Positions 17,821-29,602 of a DNA stretch of 41,155 bases are shown piece by piece (positions within the stretch are counted from its first letter, which is position 1; every line of letters starts with the position of its first letter). Location of the stretch: the NCBI GenBank assembly GCA_007280315.1, contig QYQC01000064.1, positions 1 through 41,155 of the forward strand, in the 5' to 3' direction. This stretch comes from Betaproteobacteria bacterium. Lineage in GTDB: Bacteria; Pseudomonadota; Gammaproteobacteria; Burkholderiales; SG8-39. Both the position numbers and the translations under genes were made by a program. Under the pieces are notes generated by a model. It was not told the origin of the DNA and did no database searches. It saw only the letters and a list, made by a program, of their open reading frames with translations.

Positions 17821-18966
17821 TCAAATATTTCTGACCTGCCATTTTGCCTTCTGTTTCACCAGTTCACGCGTACAACGCGCCTCATCGTCTGCGCTCTCGT
17901 GACCCGGCAGATCCTGAATCACCACTTCGCCCGCCGCACGCAGCGTTGCCATCGCGATTTCGAGCGCGGGGTCAGTACTGCGCGGCGCGCGGATCCAGCC
18001 GGGCGCGGGCGGCTCTGGCGACAGACGTGCCAGTTGCAGCAGGTAGAGCGTGAAGCCGGTGGCCGGCCGCGCACGCCCGAACGCCTTGCCCACGCCATCA
18101 TAGCGCCCACCGAGCGCAATTGCGTTGGGCAGCAGCGAGCAGTATGCGGCGAAAACGACGCCGCTGTGGTAGTGATAGCCGCGCAAATCGGCGAGATCGA
18201 TGCTCACCGGAACTTCGTCCATCGCAGTCAGGTGTTCGAGATCGGCAAGAGCGCGGGTGATTTCGGCATATCTAGGCAGAGCGCGCCGCGCACGCGCGAT
18301 CACCTCGCGGCCGCCATACAACTCGGGCAGAAGCAGAATCGCGCCGCGCGTGGTCTTGTCCAGGTTCTTCGTCAATACACGCAGTGCCGAGGCGTCCTTT
18401 GCCTGAAGCGCGGAGAACAACTCGGCTTCCGTCCCGGACTCAACGCCGCTGCGCCGCGCCAGCGCGCGAAACACTGCGACATGGCCGATGTTCAGGCGCA
18501 CGTCGGGCAGATTGCACAGTTTCAACGCCCGCTCCAGCAACCGCTGTATCTCCAGGTCGCTCTCGATGCCCGCATGTCCGTAGACCTCGGCGCCGATTTG
18601 CAGCGGCTCGCGCGTCGAAGTCAGTCCCGCGGGGAGGGTGTGCAGCACCGAGCCACAATAACAAAGCCGGGTAACGCCATCTCGATTGAGCAGATGCGCG
18701 TCGATACGCGCCACCTGCGGCGTGATGTCGGCTCGAACGCCCATGGTGCGCCCGGATAATTGATCCACCAGCTTGAACGTGCGCAGGTCCATGTCGTGGC
18801 CGGTGCCGGTCAGCAGTGACTCGGTGTATTCGAGCAAGGGCGGCATGACCAGTTCGTAGCCATGCACACGGAACAGTTCCAGCAAATTCGCGCGCAACAA
18901 CTCTATCCGGCGCGCCTCCGGCGGCAGGATATCCTCGATATATTCCGGGAGTACCCAGTTACGCAT
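17821..18966 (-). CDS. hisZ: ATP phosphoribosyltransferase regulatory subunit HisZ
   Basis: [89 protein letters not shown]. Confidence 0.93.
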   Translation of the reverse strand: MRNWVLPEYIEDILPPEARRIELLRANLLELFRVHGYELVMPPLLEYTESLLTGTGHDMDLRTFKLVDQLSGRTMGVRADITPQVARIDAHLLNRDGVTRLCYCGSVLHTLPAGLTSTREPLQIGAEVYGHAGIESDLEIQRLLERALKLCNLPDVRLNIGHVAVFRALARRSGVESGTEAELFSALQAKDASALRVLTKNLDKTTRGAILLLPELYGGREVIARARRALPRYAEITRALADLEHLTAMDEVPVSIDLADLRGYHYHSGVVFAAYCSLLPNAIALGGRYDGVGKAFGRARPATGFTLYLLQLARLSPEPPAPGWIRAPRSTDPALEIAMATLRAAGEVVIQDLPGHESADDEARCTRELVKQKAKWQVRNI

Positions 18967-19049
18967 GAACCGTGGCGGCGCTTAAGAACCGGGCGGCAGG
19001 CAGACTCGTCCATGCCCGGAACGCAACTTCGCTTCTCAAGCTCTGCTCC

Positions 19050-19235
19050 TTACTTCGAAAATAACAACAGCAGCAAACCCGCGATCATCGAGGTCAGTCC
19101 GAAGAAACGGATCTGACCGTCGCTGAACTTGGTGATGCGGCGAAAGGTTTCGCGCCACTGCGCCGGGAACAGGAACGGCAGGATGCCCTCGATCACCAGC
19201 ATCAGCGCAAACGCCATCAGGAACGTGCTCGCCAT
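19050..19235 (-). CDS. DUF2065 family small membrane protein
   Basis: Two hydrophobic helices, LVIEGILPFLFPAQWRETFRRI; location between hflC and hisZ. Confidence 0.8.
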   Translation of the reverse strand: MASTFLMAFALMLVIEGILPFLFPAQWRETFRRITKFSDGQIRFFGLTSMIAGLLLLLFSK

Positions 19236-19255
19236 TCCGGGCACTCCGCTAAACG

Positions 19256-20134
19256 CTACTTGCTTCCTTTGCCCGGACTCTTAAGGTACTTGAAGAACTC
19301 CGAGTTGGGTTCCAGCACCAGCACATCACTGCGGTCCTTGAAACTCGACCGGTAGGCTTCGAGGCTGCGATAGAACGCGTAAAACTCCGGATTCTGTCCA
19401 TACGCCTGCGCGTAGGCCGCGGCCGCCTTGGCATCGCCCTCGCCCTTGGTGCGCTGCGCTTCCTTGTAGGCATTCGCAATGATCACCTCGCGCTCCTTGT
19501 CCGCTTCGGCGCGGATGCGTTCAGCCTGGCTCGAACCCTCCGAACGCAGCTGGTTGGCCACGCTCTTGCGTTCGGCGTCCATGCGCTTGTACACCGATTC
19601 GCTCACCTCCTGCGGCAGATCGACCCGTTTCAGGCGCACGTCGATGATCTCGACCCCGATTTTCTTCGCATCCTGGTTGGCCCGATCACGTACGTTCTTC
19701 ATGATCTCGTCGCGGTCCTCGGATACGACTTCGTGCACCGTGCGCTTGCCCACCTCCTCGCGCAGCGTCGCGTTGACGGTCTGCGAAATGCGCGTCTGCG
19801 CCTGCACCTCGTCGCCGACGCTGATGTAGTACTGGCGCGCGTCGTTGATTTTCCATTTGACGAACGTATCCACCAGCAGGTTCTTCTTTTCCGAGGTGAT
19901 ATAGCGCTCGGCGTCCGGTGTATCCAGCGTGAGGATGCGCGCATCGAAGTAGCGCACGTTCTGGATGAACGGCCACTTGAAATGCAGCCCGGGCGTGGTG
20001 ATGACTTCCTTTACCTCACCCAGTTGGAACACGATGGCACGCTCGCGCTGATCCACGGTGAACAGCGCCATGCTCGCCAGCATCACCATACCCAGCAGGG
20101 CCGCAACAACGACTCCCATGCGATTGTTCATCAT
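19256..20134 (-). CDS. hflC: Protease modulator HflC
   Basis: SPFH domain; FTVDQRERAIVFQLGEVKEVITTPGLHFKWPFIQNVRYFDARILTLD. Confidence 0.96.
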   Translation of the reverse strand: MMNNRMGVVVAALLGMVMLASMALFTVDQRERAIVFQLGEVKEVITTPGLHFKWPFIQNVRYFDARILTLDTPDAERYITSEKKNLLVDTFVKWKINDARQYYISVGDEVQAQTRISQTVNATLREEVGKRTVHEVVSEDRDEIMKNVRDRANQDAKKIGVEIIDVRLKRVDLPQEVSESVYKRMDAERKSVANQLRSEGSSQAERIRAEADKEREVIIANAYKEAQRTKGEGDAKAAAAYAQAYGQNPEFYAFYRSLEAYRSSFKDRSDVLVLEPNSEFFKYLKSPGKGSK

Positions 20135-21315
20135 GGCCGGCTCTCTCTCTGTCTGTCGCGCAGCGCGTCGCGCGAGCGCGCCGCGGAATTCGGATTTGCC
20201 GTCGGTTCGACCAGCGACTGACCGGAGGGCGACGAACCCTCGGCCAACGCCCCTGCCGACATCTGCATGATCTTGTCCAGCGGCAGGTAGAGCAGGTTGC
20301 CGCCGCTCTTCGCGTCGAGCAGTATTTTGCTGGTGCTGCTCATAATCTGCTGCACCGTCTCGATGTACATGCGATCGCGCATCACCTGCGGCGCCTTGTT
20401 GTATTCGGCAAGCACCTGCTTGAAGCGGCTCGCTTCGCCCTCGGCGTTGGCCAGCACGCGCTGGCGATAGCCCTGCGCCTCTTCGGTCAGGCGCGAGGCG
20501 GCGCCGCGCGCCTTGGGTACAACGTCGTTGAAATAGGCCTGGCCCTCGTTCTTCTGCCGTTCCAGGTCCTGCTTGGCCTTGACTGCGTCGTCGAACGCGG
20601 CCTGCACCTGCTCCGGCGGCTGCGCGTTTTGCATGGTCACCCGGCTGATCAGGATGCCGGTTTTATAGCGATCGAGAATATCCTGGATCAGTTTCTGCGC
20701 ATCGGTCGCCACCTGTTCGCGTCCCTCGTACAACACGAAGTCCATTTTGCTCGCGCCTACGACCTCGCGAAATGCAGTCTCCGCCGCCTGCAGTACGGTG
20801 TCATCGGGCCGCTTGTTGTTGAACAGGTAGTCCAGCGGATCCTTCAGTGTGTACTGCACGGCAAACTGGATATCGATAATGTTCTCGTCGTCGGTGAGCA
20901 TGATCGATTCCTTCAGCACCTTGGTCTTGACGGTGTTGCGATAGCCGATTTCCACGGTGCGCACCGAGGACAAATTCACGATCTCGTGCGACTGGAACGG
21001 AAACGGCACGCGCCAGCGCAGGCCCGGGCTGCTGAGTTCGGAGTACTTGCCGAACGTAAACACCACGCCGCGCGCTTTCTCATCCACGGTGTAAAAGCCG
21101 CTCGCCAGCCACACCACCAGCACGAGCGCGACCAGAACACCCGCGCCGCCGCCGATCTGGCGCATGCTTGGCGGCTTGACCGACGCTCCGCCGCCCCCGC
21201 CTCTTCCGCCGAACATGCCGTTCAGCTTCTGATTGAAGTTGCGCCACAACTCGTCCAAGTCCGGCGGTCCGTTGCCCCCGCCTTTCTTGCCCCATTGCGG
21301 GTCGTTAAGTGACAT
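20131..21315 (-). CDS. hflK: FtsH protease activity modulator HflK
   Basis: Gly-rich N-term, SPFH domain; VVFTFGKYSELSSPGLRWRVPFPFQSHEIV; overlaps hflC start. Confidence 0.96.
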   Translation of the reverse strand: MSLNDPQWGKKGGGNGPPDLDELWRNFNQKLNGMFGGRGGGGGASVKPPSMRQIGGGAGVLVALVLVVWLASGFYTVDEKARGVVFTFGKYSELSSPGLRWRVPFPFQSHEIVNLSSVRTVEIGYRNTVKTKVLKESIMLTDDENIIDIQFAVQYTLKDPLDYLFNNKRPDDTVLQAAETAFREVVGASKMDFVLYEGREQVATDAQKLIQDILDRYKTGILISRVTMQNAQPPEQVQAAFDDAVKAKQDLERQKNEGQAYFNDVVPKARGAASRLTEEAQGYRQRVLANAEGEASRFKQVLAEYNKAPQVMRDRMYIETVQQIMSSTSKILLDAKSGGNLLYLPLDKIMQMSAGALAEGSSPSGQSLVEPTANPNSAARSRDALRDRQRESRP

Positions 21316-22456
21316 AGGAATCCTTATGATGAAGCTCCGCTTCCAGGTTGGTTGTTGCGGACTTTTTTGCGGCCGCGATTTCGGCCAGTGCAGTCCTGAG
21401 AAAATCCATGCCGTCGCCGGTCTTGGCGCTCAAACTGACACGGCATATTTTACCATACTCATCACGCTCCAAACCCGGCAATACTGGCGTCAGGTCGGTC
21501 TTGTTCCACACCAGCACCTGCGGGATGCCCTCTGCTCCAATCTCGGCCAGCACCGCGTTGACCGCCACTATCTGCGCTTCACGCACGCCGCTCGATGCGT
21601 CGACTACGTGCAGCAGCAGATCGGCATGGATGGTTTCCTCCAGCGTGGCGCGAAATGACGCAACCAGACCGTGCGGCAGATCGCGGATAAAGCCGACGGT
21701 ATCGGACAACACCAGATTGCCCGCACCTTCAACGTACATGCGCCGCGTCGTGGTATCGAGCGTGGCGAACAACTGGTCGGCAGTGTAGCTGTCGGCATGG
21801 GTGAGCGCATTGAACAGCGTGGATTTTCCCGCATTGGTGTAACCGACCAGAGAAACCGATAGGACGTCGCCGCGCACCCGCGCACGTCGCTGCACATCGC
21901 GTCGGCGCTTGAACTGAACCAGTTTGTCCTTGAGCACCTTGACGCGGTTGCCGATCAGCCGCCGGTCGACCTCGATCTGTGTCTCACCCATGCCACCGAG
22001 AAAACCGCGACCACCGCGCTGGCGTTCAAGGTGGGTCCAGCCGCGCACCAGACGCGTGGAGGCGTACTCCAGTTGCGCCAGTTCGACCTGCAGCTTGCCC
22101 TCGTGGCTGCGCGCGCGTCGGGCGAAGATGCCGAGGATCAGCCCGGTGCGGTCGAGCACCGGGCAGTCAAGCTTCTTCTCCAGGTTGCGTTGCTGCGCCG
22201 GCGACAGTTCGTGGTTGAAAACGGTCACCACCGCGTTCTGCTCGCGCACCGCGGCGGCGATTTCCTCGACCTTGCCCGAACCCGCATAAAGCGCCGGATC
22301 AGGCCGCTGCCGCTTGCCCTGGATCAGCGCACTTGGCTTGAGCCCCGCGCTCTCGACCAGCAGGCGCAGCTCGTCCAGGCTTTCGCTGTAGCCGCCGGCG
22401 TTGAAATCCAATCCGACCAGCACCGCCGCGTTGGCGCGCCCGCGCTGCTCAGACAT
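21305..22456 (-). CDS. hflX: GTPase HflX
   Basis: GGRGFLGGMGETQIEVDRRLI, VSLVGYTNAGKSTLFNALT. Confidence 0.97.
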   Translation of the reverse strand: MSEQRGRANAAVLVGLDFNAGGYSESLDELRLLVESAGLKPSALIQGKRQRPDPALYAGSGKVEEIAAAVREQNAVVTVFNHELSPAQQRNLEKKLDCPVLDRTGLILGIFARRARSHEGKLQVELAQLEYASTRLVRGWTHLERQRGGRGFLGGMGETQIEVDRRLIGNRVKVLKDKLVQFKRRRDVQRRARVRGDVLSVSLVGYTNAGKSTLFNALTHADSYTADQLFATLDTTTRRMYVEGAGNLVLSDTVGFIRDLPHGLVASFRATLEETIHADLLLHVVDASSGVREAQIVAVNAVLAEIGAEGIPQVLVWNKTDLTPVLPGLERDEYGKICRVSLSAKTGDGMDFLRTALAEIAAAKKSATTNLEAELHHKDSYVT

Positions 22457-22488
22457 CGCGCGCGCCGGCGGCAGCGGGCCGACTGGTC

Positions 22489-22731
22489 TCAGCTTTCGGA
22501 AGCAGGGTGATCGTAGGAAATGGTGACCGCGCGCGCCGGCACGACGGTGGAGATCGCGTGCTTGTAGACCATCTGTGTGACGGTGTTTTTAAGCAGGACA
22601 ACATACTGGTCGAAGGATTCCACCTGGCCTTGCAACTTGATGCCATTGACCAGATAGATCGAGACCGGCACGTGCTCTTTGCGCAGCGTGTTAAGAAACG
22701 GGTCTTGTAACAACTGCCCTTTAGCGCTCAT
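22489..22731 (-). CDS. hfq: RNA chaperone Hfq
   Basis: [65 protein letters not shown]. Confidence 0.98.
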   Translation of the reverse strand: MSAKGQLLQDPFLNTLRKEHVPVSIYLVNGIKLQGQVESFDQYVVLLKNTVTQMVYKHAISTVVPARAVTISYDHPASES

Positions 22732-22819
22732 CGTGCCTCCCACAGCTTTGTTGTTGAACTGCCACTGTAATTGATTTTTCGGTCATTTTCCACCGTTGCT
22801 TGCATATTGGGGAGTGTTA

Positions 22820-24142
22820 TTACTTTTTCAAGTAGGGATTGCTCGAAGTCTTGAACTGCACTTTCAGAGGTGTGCCCTGAAGCGAGAATTCCTCGCGAAA
22901 CCGTCCCTCCAGATAGCGGCGGTAGCTCTCCGGCACTGCGCCAAGCGCGTTGCCATGAATGACAATCAGGGGTGGATTCATGCCGCCCTGATGGGCGTAA
23001 CGCAACTTGGGCCGCGTCAATCCCTTGCGCGGCGGCTGCTGGCGCTCGACCGCTTCGATCAGCACCCGCGTCAGACGCGGGGTCGACAGTTTGGTCATGG
23101 CCGCGCGGTAAGCGTCGTCGATGGACGGCAGCAAACCCGACATGCCGCTGCCCTGCAGTGCAGAAATGAAATGCTGGCGCGCAAACCCGAGAAAACCGAG
23201 TTTGCGTACCAGATCGCGTTTGACGCATTCGCGCCGGTAATCGTCCAGGTCGTCCCATTTGTTGACCGCCACCACCAGCGCGCGCCCCTTCTCCACCACG
23301 TAGCCGGCGATATGCGCATCCTGATCGGAAATCTCGGCCTGCGCATCCAGCACCAGTACCACGACGTTTGCCTGGTCCACCGACTGCAGCGTCTTGATCA
23401 CGGAAAACTTCTCCACCGACTCGAACACCTGGCCGCGGCGGCGCAGGCCGGCGGTATCGATCAGGGTATAGCTTCTGCCGTCGCGTTCGAACGGGACTTC
23501 GATGCTGTCGCGCGTCGTGCCCGGCTGGTCGAAGGCAATGACCCGATTCTCGCCCAACAGGGTATTGATCAGCGTCGACTTGCCGACGTTGGGACGGCCG
23601 ATAATGGCAATGCGCGGATGATTCGCGAGGAGCGGTTCTTCAGGTTCGCGCTCAAAACCGGCAAGCGCCAGATCGACCAGATCGTTGACGCCTTCGCCGT
23701 GCGCGGCAGAGATGGCGTAAGGCTCGCCCAGCGCGAGTTCGTGGAATTCGGCCGTGACGACGCCGGTATTCATGCCCTCCGCCTTGTTCACGCTAAGCAA
23801 CACCGGCCGTCCGGTTTTGCGCAGTAAGGCGGCAATATTGCGGTCCTGTGGCGCCAGCCCCTGGCGCACATCGACCATGAACAGAATCACGTCGGCCTCG
23901 GCGATCGCCTGCAGCGTCTGCTTCGCCATTTCATGCAGAATGCCCTCCTTCGCCACCGGTTCGAAACCACCGGTGTCGACGACGAGGAAGGGCCGGTCCC
24001 CGACACGACCTTCGCCATAGTGACGATCACGCGTCAAACCGGGCATGTCGGCCACCAGCGCGTCGCGACTGCGCGTGAGCCGGTTGAACAGCGTGGACTT
24101 GCCGACATTGGGCCGGCCGACGATGACTATGGTCGGTTTCAT
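22820..24142 (-). CDS. der: Ribosome biogenesis GTPase Der
   Basis: Two G domains: [17 protein letters not shown] and [17 protein letters not shown]. Confidence 0.98.
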   Translation of the reverse strand: MKPTIVIVGRPNVGKSTLFNRLTRSRDALVADMPGLTRDRHYGEGRVGDRPFLVVDTGGFEPVAKEGILHEMAKQTLQAIAEADVILFMVDVRQGLAPQDRNIAALLRKTGRPVLLSVNKAEGMNTGVVTAEFHELALGEPYAISAAHGEGVNDLVDLALAGFEREPEEPLLANHPRIAIIGRPNVGKSTLINTLLGENRVIAFDQPGTTRDSIEVPFERDGRSYTLIDTAGLRRRGQVFESVEKFSVIKTLQSVDQANVVVLVLDAQAEISDQDAHIAGYVVEKGRALVVAVNKWDDLDDYRRECVKRDLVRKLGFLGFARQHFISALQGSGMSGLLPSIDDAYRAAMTKLSTPRLTRVLIEAVERQQPPRKGLTRPKLRYAHQGGMNPPLIVIHGNALGAVPESYRRYLEGRFREEFSLQGTPLKVQFKTSSNPYLKK

Positions 24143-24235
24143 GCGTGCGGGGTCAGTCGCTCAGGCGCAGAGCCCGAACGGGAGTTACGATTTCTCCGTT
24201 TCGGATACCCGGCGTTTTCGCGCAGAGCGAGCTTT

Positions 24236-25426
24236 CTATTGCGAATTGAAGGCATACAGCCCGCCATTGCGGGTCTGTACCAGGAAGCCGCCGTCGGGCA
24301 GGCTGACCGGGTTGGTGCTGACCGGGCTGCCGTCGGTCGCAACGCGGCCGACGAAGGCGCCCGAATCGCGCGCGAGGAAATGCACATAGCCCTGAATGTC
24401 CGCGACCACGATCTGGTGTCCGAGCGCAAGCGGCGCCGACAGATTGCGCAGGCTCAGTTTGTCCTGCCGCCACAGGCTGGTGCCGCTGCTGCGATCGAGC
24501 GCCTGGACCGCGCCTTTTTCGTCGCTGACGAAGGCGTAACGGGCATCCAGAGTCAGCCCGGACGTGCTCGACATCTCGCGCCCCCAGAGAGCCTGGCCGT
24601 TGGTGAGGTCAAAGCAGCCTATCCGGCCCTGATAGGCAACCGCACAGACCTCGCGCCCGGCGACCACGGGCAATCCGATTACATCGGTGACGCGCTCCAG
24701 TTCTGTGGTGCCGCGGGGCAGCGCAACGGTGGCTTCCCAGCGCAGCGCACCGTTGGACAAATCGATCGCTACCAATTTGCCGCCGGCGAATCCGGCGTAG
24801 ACCACGCCGTCGGATATGGTTATGCCGACCGGCGAGCGCACCGTCAGCGCGGGCGTGGATCGCTGGTAATACCAACGGCGTTTGCCGTCGTTCGCGTTCA
24901 GTCCGAAAATACGACCGTCGGCGCTGCGCACCACCACCACGCCCTGCGCCACTTGCGGCGCCGCCAACACTTCGCTGCTTACCTGCGTTTTCCAGATTGC
25001 CGTGCCGCTGCTATCGAATGCGAGCACCTCGCCCTTGCCGCTTCCCACCGCCACCAGCCCCGGCCCGGCGCCGACACCGCCGGTCAATGACTCCCCGGCG
25101 TTGATGCGCCAAAGTTGTTTGCCGCTGGCCGCATCCAGACGCGAAATCGTGCCGTCGTATGCCGCCGCGTACACGCTGCCCTCCGCCGTGGCCGGGCTGA
25201 ATATCGCCCGTTGCGAACTGCCTACATTCGCCTGCCACAACGTGTTTACTTTGACCGATTGCTCCAGCGCGGGCAGTGGCGCCATCTGCGCTGCGGCACT
25301 GGTGCTGCCAAACCAGTTCATCGGATTGATCGTGTCGACGGCGTTGGCGAACATGCGGCCTCCGCCGCAGCCGGCAAGCATGAGTGCTGCGCTCAACAGG
25401 GCGACGCGTGCGGTTGCGCGCATCAT
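24236..25426 (-). CDS. bamB: Outer membrane assembly lipoprotein BamB (PQQ-like beta-propeller)
   Basis: Lipobox LMLAGCGGG; repeated LDAASGKQLWRINAGE-type blades; next to der. Confidence 0.93.
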   Translation of the reverse strand: MMRATARVALLSAALMLAGCGGGRMFANAVDTINPMNWFGSTSAAAQMAPLPALEQSVKVNTLWQANVGSSQRAIFSPATAEGSVYAAAYDGTISRLDAASGKQLWRINAGESLTGGVGAGPGLVAVGSGKGEVLAFDSSGTAIWKTQVSSEVLAAPQVAQGVVVVRSADGRIFGLNANDGKRRWYYQRSTPALTVRSPVGITISDGVVYAGFAGGKLVAIDLSNGALRWEATVALPRGTTELERVTDVIGLPVVAGREVCAVAYQGRIGCFDLTNGQALWGREMSSTSGLTLDARYAFVSDEKGAVQALDRSSGTSLWRQDKLSLRNLSAPLALGHQIVVADIQGYVHFLARDSGAFVGRVATDGSPVSTNPVSLPDGGFLVQTRNGGLYAFNSQ

Positions 25427-26064
25427 TTGGCCGCTCCCAGCGCATCCAGGCGCAGCTGAATCGACCCGCGCAACGCGGCGTCCTTTGCGTCCGCCTTGTC
25501 CAGCGCGGACTGATAGGCGCCGCGCGCCTCCTCTTTCTTGCCCTGGGCAACGAGCACATCGGCGCGGGACGCCAGAAAAAGCGAGTCGAACGCGGCCCCG
25601 TGCTTGGCATCGAGCACCTTCAGCGCGTCTTCGTACGCCTTTTCATCGAGCATCACGCTGGCCAGCCGCAGGCGCGCGATGTCCTGCATCCCTTCGTCCC
25701 TGGCGTTCTCGGCCACCCAGGCGAGTTGCGCGCTTGCAGTTTTCAGCTCGCCCCCCTGAAAGTGCGCTTTCGCCGAAACCAGCGCTGCCATCGCGGCGTA
25801 GGAAGTACGCGGATAGCCTTCGAGGATTGCGCCGGCCGTTTCGCGTACCTGCTTCAGGTCGCCGTCGCGCGCTGCTTTCTGCACCGCATCGTACAAACCG
25901 GAAGCCTGGACCGCCTGGTTGCGCTGGTAGTAATTCCAGCCCTGCCATGCTGCGAGCACGACGAGCACCAGGCTTGCAATCGTTACTATCAGACCGCCGT
26001 TTTCCTGCCACCACGCTTTCAGCGCGGCGAGTTGTTCTTGTTCTTCCAGATCGTATGCAGCCAT
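25423..26064 (-). CDS. YfgM-like tetratricopeptide repeat protein
   Basis: MAAYDLEEQEQLAALKAWWQENGGLIVTIASLVLVVLAAWQGWNYYQRNQ; between hisS and bamB. Confidence 0.88.
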   Translation of the reverse strand: MAAYDLEEQEQLAALKAWWQENGGLIVTIASLVLVVLAAWQGWNYYQRNQAVQASGLYDAVQKAARDGDLKQVRETAGAILEGYPRTSYAAMAALVSAKAHFQGGELKTASAQLAWVAENARDEGMQDIARLRLASVMLDEKAYEDALKVLDAKHGAAFDSLFLASRADVLVAQGKKEEARGAYQSALDKADAKDAALRGSIQLRLDALGAAK

Positions 26065-26151
26065 GGTTCTAGTCCCTAAACAAAATGCGGGGATAACTCC
26101 CCTCATGCGCGCCTAAATCAGAGGCCATTTCGGTAATGCTGAAACGGCCTT

Positions 26152-27432
26152 CTACTCATCTTCCAAAAACAACAAATTGGTTACGGTGTCGGGCAGCGTA
26201 GCGCGCGCCACCCGCAGCTGCTCGCGCTCCTGGCGTAGGTGCTTCACGCTCGCCTGGTCGCTGGCAGCCTCGTCTTCACCCAGGATTACGGCGAGTATGG
26301 CGCCGCTCGCATCGGCTTTCTTCATCTGTGCCTTGAAATTCCCGCCGCCGCAGTGCTGCAACACCGACAGGCCGTGGTTGCGCAGTTCTTCGGCCACGCC
26401 AAATGCCATGCGGTCGGCCGCACTGCCCTGATGCACGACATAGACCTCGCATTGCGCCGCAGGTTCCGCTGCGCGCGCTTCCTGCATCAGCGCCAACAGT
26501 CGCTCCAGCCCCATGGCAAAACCGCAGGCCGGCGTCGGTTTGCCGCCGATTTGTTCGAACAGTCCGTCGTAGCGCCCGCCGCCGCATACCGTGCCCTGGG
26601 CGCCGAGGCGATCGGTGACCCACTCGAACACGGTTAGATTGTAGTAGTCCAGACCGCGCACCAGCCGCGGGTTGATGCTGAAATGGATGCCGGCGTCTTT
26701 CAGCACCTGCTGCACGCCGTCGAAATGCGCCAGCGAGGCATCGCCCAGGTGCTCGAGCAGTCGCGGCGCGGCCTCGATCAGCGGCTGCATCGACGGGTTC
26801 TTGCTATCGAGCACGCGCAGGGGATTGGTGTGCAGCCGACGCTTGGAATCGGCGTCGAGGCTTTCCTCATGTGCCTGCAAGTAGCGCACCAACTCGACCC
26901 GGTGGCGTGCACGCTCCTCCGGGCTGCCGATCGAATTGAGTTGCAGCTTGATGCCCTCCAGGCCGAGGTCGTCCCACAGCCGCGCGCACATCAGCAGCAA
27001 CTCGGCGTCCACGTCCGGTCCGGCGTAGCCCAGTGCTTCGGCGCCGACCTGGTAGAACTGGCGGTAGCGGCCCTTCTGTGGCCGTTCGTGCCGGAACATG
27101 GGTCCCATGTAGTACAGGCGCTGCGGACTGCCATAGAGCAGATTGTGCTGAATCGCCGCACGCACGGTGGATGCCGTGGCTTCGGGCCGCAGCGTCAGCG
27201 CTTCCCCGTTGAGTTCGTCGACGAAACTGTACATCTCCCGTTCGACGATGTCGGTGGTCTCGCCGATGGCTCGGCGAAACAATGCCGTCGGCTCGAGCAC
27301 CGGCGTGCGCAGGTTGCGATAGCCGTAGCTGCGCAGCCAGGAACGCAGCATTTCCTCCAACGCCTCCCAATGCGCTGCCTCCTCGGGAAGGATGTCGTTC
27401 ATGCCGCGGACGGCTTGTATGGCGTTGCTCAT
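26152..27432 (-). CDS. hisS: Histidyl-tRNA synthetase
   Basis: [58 protein letters not shown]. Confidence 0.98.
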   Translation of the reverse strand: MSNAIQAVRGMNDILPEEAAHWEALEEMLRSWLRSYGYRNLRTPVLEPTALFRRAIGETTDIVEREMYSFVDELNGEALTLRPEATASTVRAAIQHNLLYGSPQRLYYMGPMFRHERPQKGRYRQFYQVGAEALGYAGPDVDAELLLMCARLWDDLGLEGIKLQLNSIGSPEERARHRVELVRYLQAHEESLDADSKRRLHTNPLRVLDSKNPSMQPLIEAAPRLLEHLGDASLAHFDGVQQVLKDAGIHFSINPRLVRGLDYYNLTVFEWVTDRLGAQGTVCGGGRYDGLFEQIGGKPTPACGFAMGLERLLALMQEARAAEPAAQCEVYVVHQGSAADRMAFGVAEELRNHGLSVLQHCGGGNFKAQMKKADASGAILAVILGEDEAASDQASVKHLRQEREQLRVARATLPDTVTNLLFLEDE

Positions 27433-27455
27433 CTTCGGATTCGGAATTGCAGGGC

Positions 27456-28733
27456 CTAGACCGCGGCTTTGATCGGAATAGTCGTGGTTCTCCTGGCGCC
27501 GACGCCGCCGGTGCCGCCCGAACCATAATGGCTGCGCACGTAATCGTCCACGATCTTCTGAAAATCGCCGGCAATGGTATCGCCCTTAAGCGTCACCGTC
27601 TTCTCCCCGTCGACGAATACCGGTGCGACCGGCCGTTCGCCCGAACCCGGAAGGCTGATGCCGATATTGGCCTGCTTCGATTCGCCCGGTCCGTTCACCA
27701 CGCAGCCCATTACCGCCACGTGCATGTCTTCGACGCCCGGAAACTCGGCGCGCCACAACGGCATCTGGCTGCGCAGGTAGGCCTGGATACCGGCGGCAAG
27801 CTCCTGAAAATAGGTGCTGGTGGTGCGGCCGCATCCGGGGCAGCTGATGACCATGGGCGCAAACGAGCGCAGACCCATGGTCTGCAGTATTTCCTGCGCC
27901 ACCACGACTTCGCGCGTGCGATCACCGCCGGGTTCGGGCGTGAGCGAGATGCGGATGGTGTCGCCTATGCCTTCCTGCAACAACACCGACAGTGCCGCGG
28001 TCGAGGCGACGATGCCTTTCGATCCCATGCCGGCTTCGGTCAGACCCAGATGCAGCGCGTAGTCGCAGCGCGACGCCAGTTCCCGATAGACCAGGATCAG
28101 ATCCTGCACACCGCTCACTTTGCACGAGAGGACGATGCGGTCCGCAGGAAGGCCCCATTGTTGCGCCTGCGCCGCCGATTCCAGCGCTGATACCACCAGC
28201 GCCTCGCGCATCACCGCCTCCGCCGCCAGCGGCTGCGCCTTGGCGGCGTTCTCATCCATCAGACGCGCAAGCAGTTCCTGGTCCAGACTGCCCCAGTTGA
28301 CGCCGATCCGCACCGGCTTGCCGTAGCGACACGCCATTTCGATCATGGTCGCAAATTGCTCGTCGCGCCTGGAGCCTTTACCCACATTCCCCGGGTTGAT
28401 GCGGTACTTGGCCAGCGCCTCGGCGCACTCGGGATATTGGCTCAGCAGGCGATGCCCGTTAAAGTGAAAATCCCCCACCAGCGGCACGCCGCAGTCACGG
28501 CGCTCAAGTTCGTCGCGGATGCGCGCGACCTGCGCCGCTGCCTCCGCCGTATTGACGGTGATGCGCACCAATTCGGAACCCGCGCGCGCCAGGTCATAGA
28601 CCTGCTGCGCCGTGGCGGCGGCGTCGGCGGTATCGGTATTGGTCATGGATTGCACCACGATGGGCGCGCCTCCGCCGATGGCGACACCACCAATGCGCAC
28701 CGCGCGCGTCATGTTTCGAATATTGGCGGTCAT
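27456..28733 (-). CDS. ispG: 4-hydroxy-3-methylbut-2-enyl diphosphate synthase (flavodoxin)
   Basis: [65 protein letters not shown]. Confidence 0.97.
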   Translation of the reverse strand: MTANIRNMTRAVRIGGVAIGGGAPIVVQSMTNTDTADAAATAQQVYDLARAGSELVRITVNTAEAAAQVARIRDELERRDCGVPLVGDFHFNGHRLLSQYPECAEALAKYRINPGNVGKGSRRDEQFATMIEMACRYGKPVRIGVNWGSLDQELLARLMDENAAKAQPLAAEAVMREALVVSALESAAQAQQWGLPADRIVLSCKVSGVQDLILVYRELASRCDYALHLGLTEAGMGSKGIVASTAALSVLLQEGIGDTIRISLTPEPGGDRTREVVVAQEILQTMGLRSFAPMVISCPGCGRTTSTYFQELAAGIQAYLRSQMPLWRAEFPGVEDMHVAVMGCVVNGPGESKQANIGISLPGSGERPVAPVFVDGEKTVTLKGDTIAGDFQKIVDDYVRSHYGSGGTGGVGARRTTTIPIKAAV

Positions 28734-28738
28734 AGCAA

Positions 28739-29602
28739 CTATTCGAGCGTCAGGCGCGCGACATCAACCTTGAAATGAGGCCGAAGATCGACTGGGGCGT
28801 CGTTGTACTTGAGACGCACTTTGGCAGCGTTGCCGATCACCACGTCGAACGGGGGCATGCCTTCGATCAACTGCCTGGAGCCGGCTGGATTGAGTTGCGA
28901 CAGCAATATTTTTCCGGTCGCCTGCTTGATTTGGACCCAGGATTGTTGATCGAATTCGAGTTCGATGCGGTTCCGGCCGCTAACGCTGCCTTTGACCGCG
29001 CCAACCGGTGCTGCTTCCGGCTCGCGCGATTCTGCCGCGCGCACTTCGCCCGCTTCCACAGCCGCGGGAACGCTTGCCGGCGCGGGCGCCGCAGGCGCAG
29101 GCATCGGCGCGGATGCGGACGCAGGAACGGGCGTGACGTCGCCTGCGTCACCTTGCGCCGACCTGGGTACGATAGTCACTATCTCCCCCGTATCCAGCGG
29201 ATTTATCCACCACTCAAAGGCCACCGCGGCCACCGCGACCAGGGCAGCAAGGGACAGAAAGACGTAGATGCGGTTAGATTTCTTGCCCCCTTCGACAAAA
29301 GGCTCCTGCCCGCTGGTGCGCAGATCGACGGTGATGGGGGCGGGAATATCGCGCCGCCCCAGATCGACAAGCAGCGGCGCCGAATCGATATGCACCAGCC
29401 TGGCATAGCTGCGTATCATGCCGCGCACAAACGTTGTGCCCGGCAATTTCGCATAATCGTCAGCCTCGATCGCGGCGATCTGCTTGACCCCGTACTTGAT
29501 CTGCTGCGACACGTCGGCCACGCTGAGCTTGAGCGCCTCGCGCGCGTCCGCCAGCGCCCGCCCCGGGCTTGACTGCTCCGCCGTTGGTGGCGCTTCGCTC
29601 AT
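28739..29602 (-). CDS. RodZ-like cytoskeletal/HTH membrane protein (DUF4115)
   Basis: N-terminal HTH ([56 protein letters not shown]), TM segment, C-term DUF4115-like domain. Confidence 0.85.
   Translation of the reverse strand: MSEAPPTAEQSSPGRALADAREALKLSVADVSQQIKYGVKQIAAIEADDYAKLPGTTFVRGMIRSYARLVHIDSAPLLVDLGRRDIPAPITVDLRTSGQEPFVEGGKKSNRIYVFLSLAALVAVAAVAFEWWINPLDTGEIVTIVPRSAQGDAGDVTPVPASASAPMPAPAAPAPASVPAAVEAGEVRAAESREPEAAPVGAVKGSVSGRNRIELEFDQQSWVQIKQATGKILLSQLNPAGSRQLIEGMPPFDVVIGNAAKVRLKYNDAPVDLRPHFKVDVARLTLE

Noticed and set aside
23933-25090. 385-aa plus-strand ORF
   Set aside because: Antisense to der/bamB.
26123-26152. AGGCCATTTC...GAAACGGCCT hairpin between hisS and yfgM
   Set aside because: Mismatched stem and no T tract on either strand; too weak to call a terminator.
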